Assembly (NCBI GenBank): GCA_013335845.1
Contig: JAAXUU010000037.1
Span: 1 to 8,979 of the forward strand
Origin: Actinomycetota bacterium
GTDB taxonomy: Bacteria; Actinomycetota; Coriobacteriia; Coriobacteriales; RUG844
Direction of reading: 5' to 3'
Length of the DNA stretch: 8,979 nucleotides
The position numbers were made by a program, and so were the translations under genes. This document shows positions 6,618 to 8,979 of the stretch, piece by piece. The notes beneath the pieces are model-generated. The model did not search any database, had not been told where the DNA came from, and saw nothing but the letters and a program-made list of their open reading frames with translations. Position 1 is the first letter of the stretch; each line of letters begins with the position of its first letter.

Positions 6618-8900
6618 TTAATTGATCTTGACAATCGGAGCATACCCTTTGAGCAGCTTCTTCGTACCGATTTTCGCGAATGTGATAAAGAGGGTGTCAC
6701 CTGATATGTCGCTTACGATACCACGACCGAACGTCTTGTGATCGACTTTATCGCCGACAGCGAAATGTTCCTGTGCGCCCGATGCCGCTTGCGAACCCGT
6801 ACGCGACGCGAAGCCGGAACCCGAACCACTACCGAACGTACGTCCACTGGGCATCTCCCCGCCCTGACCGCTTCCGTAGGTGCTATTCCGGTCTCCGCGC
6901 TTGGCATAACCCGTACCCGAAAGACCCTGTGAACCTATTCCGCAATGCTTGAGCATCTCGGAAGGAATCTCACCCATGAAACGCGAGCATGGATTAGTGG
7001 TGGTCATGCCGTAGAGGGAACGTTTCTGCGCATAGGTGAGGTAGAGAAGTTCACGTGCGCGTGTAATGGCGACATATGCGAGTCGCCGTTCCTCCTCAAG
7101 TCCCTTCTCATCACGGGATGAATTGGAGTGAGGGAAAATACCCTCCTCGAATCCAGCGGCGAATACAACAGGGAACTCCAAGCCTTTCGCGCTATGCACC
7201 GTCATAAGTGTAACCGCACTACCATCGTCACTGAGAGAATCGAGATCACTTCGCAATGCGACCCATTCCATGAAAGCCCCGAGGTTTTCGATGGCCGTCT
7301 TGGGTGTGTCGGATTCCGCTTCATCGTGCGATTCGTCGAACTCCTGGGTGACACCGAAGAATTCCTTTATGTTCTGGATTCGGCCTTCCGCCTCTTCGGT
7401 GCGCGTCGCCTCGAGAGCGGCGATAAGACCGCTTCGCTCGACGATCATCTCGACGATGTCGCGTAATGTACCCTCGTAGTTGCGCGCCTCTTCAAGCACT
7501 TCCAAGAAACCGATGAGCGCGATCTGTGTGCGCGACTGGTAGTTCGCATCTGAGCTCGCGCGAGCCACCGCCTCGAGAAACGTGCAGTTGCTCTCACGCG
7601 CCTCATCCACAACTTTCTCGATAGTACCGGAGCCGATTCCACGACGCGGGACATTGATGATACGCTGGGCACTCATGTCGTCCGCCGGATTGACGGTCAC
7701 CTTGAGATATGCCATCACATCGCGGATCTCGGCACGTTCGAAGAAGCGCGTTCCCCCTACGATCACGTACGGGATACCGGCCCGAAGCATCATATCTTCA
7801 AGAACACGTGATTGCGCGTTTGTTCGGTAGAATACCGCGAAGTCATCGTAGCTATACTTCTTGTCCTTACGAAGACGCTCGATTTCACTCGCGATCCAGC
7901 GACCCTCATCACGTTCGTCTGCCGCAAGATAAGCGGATATCTTCTCGCCTTCGCCCTTCGTGGTGAAAAGTGTCTTCTCTTTACGATTCGGGTTGTTAGC
8001 CACCACCGCATTCGCTGCCGAAAGGATGGTCTTGGTCGAACGATAATTCTGTTCGAGCTTGATCGTTTTGACATCCTTGTAGTCGCGCTCGAACTCCAGG
8101 ATGTTTCGTATGTCGGCACCACGCCACGAATAGATGGACTGATCGTCATCTCCGACGACCATGACATTCTCATACCGAGCGGCAATCATATTCACGAGCA
8201 TATATTGAGCGTGGTTCGTATCCTGATACTCGTCGACCAAAACGTAGCGGAACCTCTCTTGGTACACCCTGAGCACGTCTTCGTGATCGCGAAATAGTTT
8301 ATAGGTATTGAAGAGGAGATCGTCGAAATCCATCGCGTTGGCACGCAGGAGTCGCTTTTCAAGTTCTTCGTATACGCGCGCGCATGCTTTCAAGAAAGGG
8401 TTGCCGTTCGTCTTCGAACCGAATTCAGATGCGGGAATCAGCTCGTTCTTCGCCGTGGAGATTTTCGAACGGATGCCGGCGATGGGATACATCTTCTGGT
8501 CGTACCCAAGACCATCCATGATTTCCTTGACCAGACGCTTTGAATCGTCATCGTCGTAGATAGTGAAATCGCGTGTATATCCCAAGCGATCCGCATTACT
8601 CCGCAGAATTCGGACGCACATGGCATGGAATGTCGCTATCCACATCCCACGAACCGAATTCCCGATAAGCAACGCTATTCGCTCGCGCATTTCAAGTGCG
8701 GCTTTATTCGTGAACGTGATAGCCAGTATCTCGTGAGGGGAAACCCTCAGGTCCTCCACAAGATGGGCGACACGATAGGCGAGAACGCGGGTTTTACCGC
8801 TTCCCGCTCCCGCAAGAACAAGAAGCGGTCCCTCTGTGGTCAGGACCGCGTTAGCTTGCGCCTCATTCAAAACATCAAGATCAATCGACACCTTAGACAA
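6618..8900 (-). CDS. pcrA: ATP-dependent DNA helicase, UvrD/PcrA family
   Basis: A 760-residue superfamily 1A 3'-to-5' DNA helicase for repair, replication restart and removal of RecA or stalled RNA polymerase. Motifs appear in order: NEAQ (12-15), Walker A GAGSGKT (31-37), FTNKAALEM (63-71), VDEYQDTN (222-229), GDDDQSIYSWRGA (250-262), QNYRST (284-289), TVHSAKGLEF (567-576) and YVAITRAR (609-616). A flexible Gly/Ser-rich linker (about 655-712) joins the motor to a C-terminal Tudor-like domain (713-760, VGDKVDHKTFGRGIV to GYAPIVKI), which in PcrA/UvrD contacts RNA polymerase. The length is slightly above Bacillus PcrA. The longest reading starts at TTG 8900; GTG at 8891 is an alternative three codons in, and the ribosome-binding site can serve either. 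It is the first gene of the probable pcrA-pyrophosphatase-PAP2 unit. Confidence 0.95.
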   Translation of the reverse strand: MSKVSIDLDVLNEAQANAVLTTEGPLLVLAGAGSGKTRVLAYRVAHLVEDLRVSPHEILAITFTNKAALEMRERIALLIGNSVRGMWIATFHAMCVRILRSNADRLGYTRDFTIYDDDDSKRLVKEIMDGLGYDQKMYPIAGIRSKISTAKNELIPASEFGSKTNGNPFLKACARVYEELEKRLLRANAMDFDDLLFNTYKLFRDHEDVLRVYQERFRYVLVDEYQDTNHAQYMLVNMIAARYENVMVVGDDDQSIYSWRGADIRNILEFERDYKDVKTIKLEQNYRSTKTILSAANAVVANNPNRKEKTLFTTKGEGEKISAYLAADERDEGRWIASEIERLRKDKKYSYDDFAVFYRTNAQSRVLEDMMLRAGIPYVIVGGTRFFERAEIRDVMAYLKVTVNPADDMSAQRIINVPRRGIGSGTIEKVVDEARESNCTFLEAVARASSDANYQSRTQIALIGFLEVLEEARNYEGTLRDIVEMIVERSGLIAALEATRTEEAEGRIQNIKEFFGVTQEFDESHDEAESDTPKTAIENLGAFMEWVALRSDLDSLSDDGSAVTLMTVHSAKGLEFPVVFAAGFEEGIFPHSNSSRDEKGLEEERRLAYVAITRARELLYLTYAQKRSLYGMTTTNPCSRFMGEIPSEMLKHCGIGSQGLSGTGYAKRGDRNSTYGSGQGGEMPSGRTFGSGSGSGFASRTGSQAASGAQEHFAVGDKVDHKTFGRGIVSDISGDTLFITFAKIGTKKLLKGYAPIVKIN

Positions 8901-8911
8901 TCCTCTTTCCT
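8901..8911 (-). promoter_or_regulatory. pcrA: ribosome binding site of pcrA, start-deciding
   Basis: Read on the minus strand this is AGGAAAGAGGA. The GGAAAG part sits 4 nt before TTG 8900, while the GAGGA part sits 9 nt before GTG 8891. Both spacings are tolerable, so the sequence does not settle whether translation begins at TTG (MSKVSID) or GTG (MSID). Confidence 0.5.
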
Positions 8912-8935
8912 ATATTCGCGGCACGTAGCACCGGC

Positions 8936-8957
8936 GTTGAAAAACAGTTTTCACAAC
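8936..8957. promoter_or_regulatory. palindromic candidate operator upstream of pcrA
   Basis: AAAAC-A-GTTTT at 8942-8952 is a perfect 11-bp palindrome with an odd centre. It lies inside an imperfect larger repeat with GTTG on the left and CACAAC on the right. It is about 40-65 bp upstream of the helicase start, where a promoter or repressor site is expected. It does not match the CGAAC-N4-GTTCG type of LexA box. I see no clear -35/-10 pair nearby. The function is a guess from position and symmetry. Confidence 0.3.
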
Positions 8958-8979
8958 CAGCAAAGGATAGATTACTCGA

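Noticed and set aside
7812..8297. 161-codon open frame antisense to pcrA
   Set aside because: It lies wholly within the helicase gene, whose conserved motifs II to IV are encoded there on the opposite strand. It shows no recognisable domain or initiation signal.
1..8979. CRISPR array, insertion sequence, prophage or defence island
   Set aside because: No regularly spaced repeats, transposase, integrase or terminal repeats were seen. The genes are housekeeping-type, and CPBP membership alone does not indicate a phage-defence system.

Overview
This is a compact stretch of ordinary bacterial chromosome of about 9 kb, with base composition near 50% G+C by eye. It holds seven protein-coding loci and no RNA gene, mobile element or CRISPR array that I can recognise. 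The gene set points to an anaerobic Gram-positive-type bacterium: a LigB-AMMECR1 fusion beside an AmmeMemoRadiSam radical SAM enzyme, a CBS/DRTGG-containing family II pyrophosphatase, and a PcrA-type helicase with a C-terminal Tudor-like domain. The Coriobacteriia (Actinomycetota) are my best guess, with Clostridia as the alternative. This is inference from gene content, not a phylogenetic result.

Layout. Positions 59-2268 (minus strand) are a two-gene operon with a 4-nt ATGA overlap: a LigB/Memo-like plus AMMECR1 fusion protein, then its radical SAM partner. Positions 2269-2458 are a divergent intergenic region. On the plus strand follow a CPBP-family (CAAX protease/Abi) membrane metalloprotease gene interrupted by one in-frame amber codon (2459-3379), and a small MscS-type mechanosensitive channel (3482-4243). 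A 21-bp convergent gap separates the channel gene from a second minus-strand block. Read in its direction of transcription, that block is pcrA (8900 to 6618), the CBS-DRTGG Mn-dependent pyrophosphatase (6569 to 4944) and a PAP2-family phosphatase (4939 to 4265). Its internal gaps are 48 and 4 nt, so it is probably one transcription unit.

How the genes relate. The left operon encodes the AmmeMemoRadiSam set, a widespread but poorly understood trio whose Memo and AMMECR1 parts have human relatives. Here the trio is packed into two overlapping genes, and it is the best candidate in the window for unexplained biochemistry. The right block joins DNA repair (PcrA), pyrophosphate removal under probable adenine-nucleotide control, and a lipid-phosphate phosphatase; a shared function is not obvious. 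The clearest anomaly is the amber codon in the CPBP gene. It lies just before the catalytic motifs, the reading frame is intact on both sides, and TAG is used as the ordinary terminal stop by four other genes in the window. I read it as a recent nonsense mutation or a base-call error rather than recoding. I did not find a convincing new multi-gene system.
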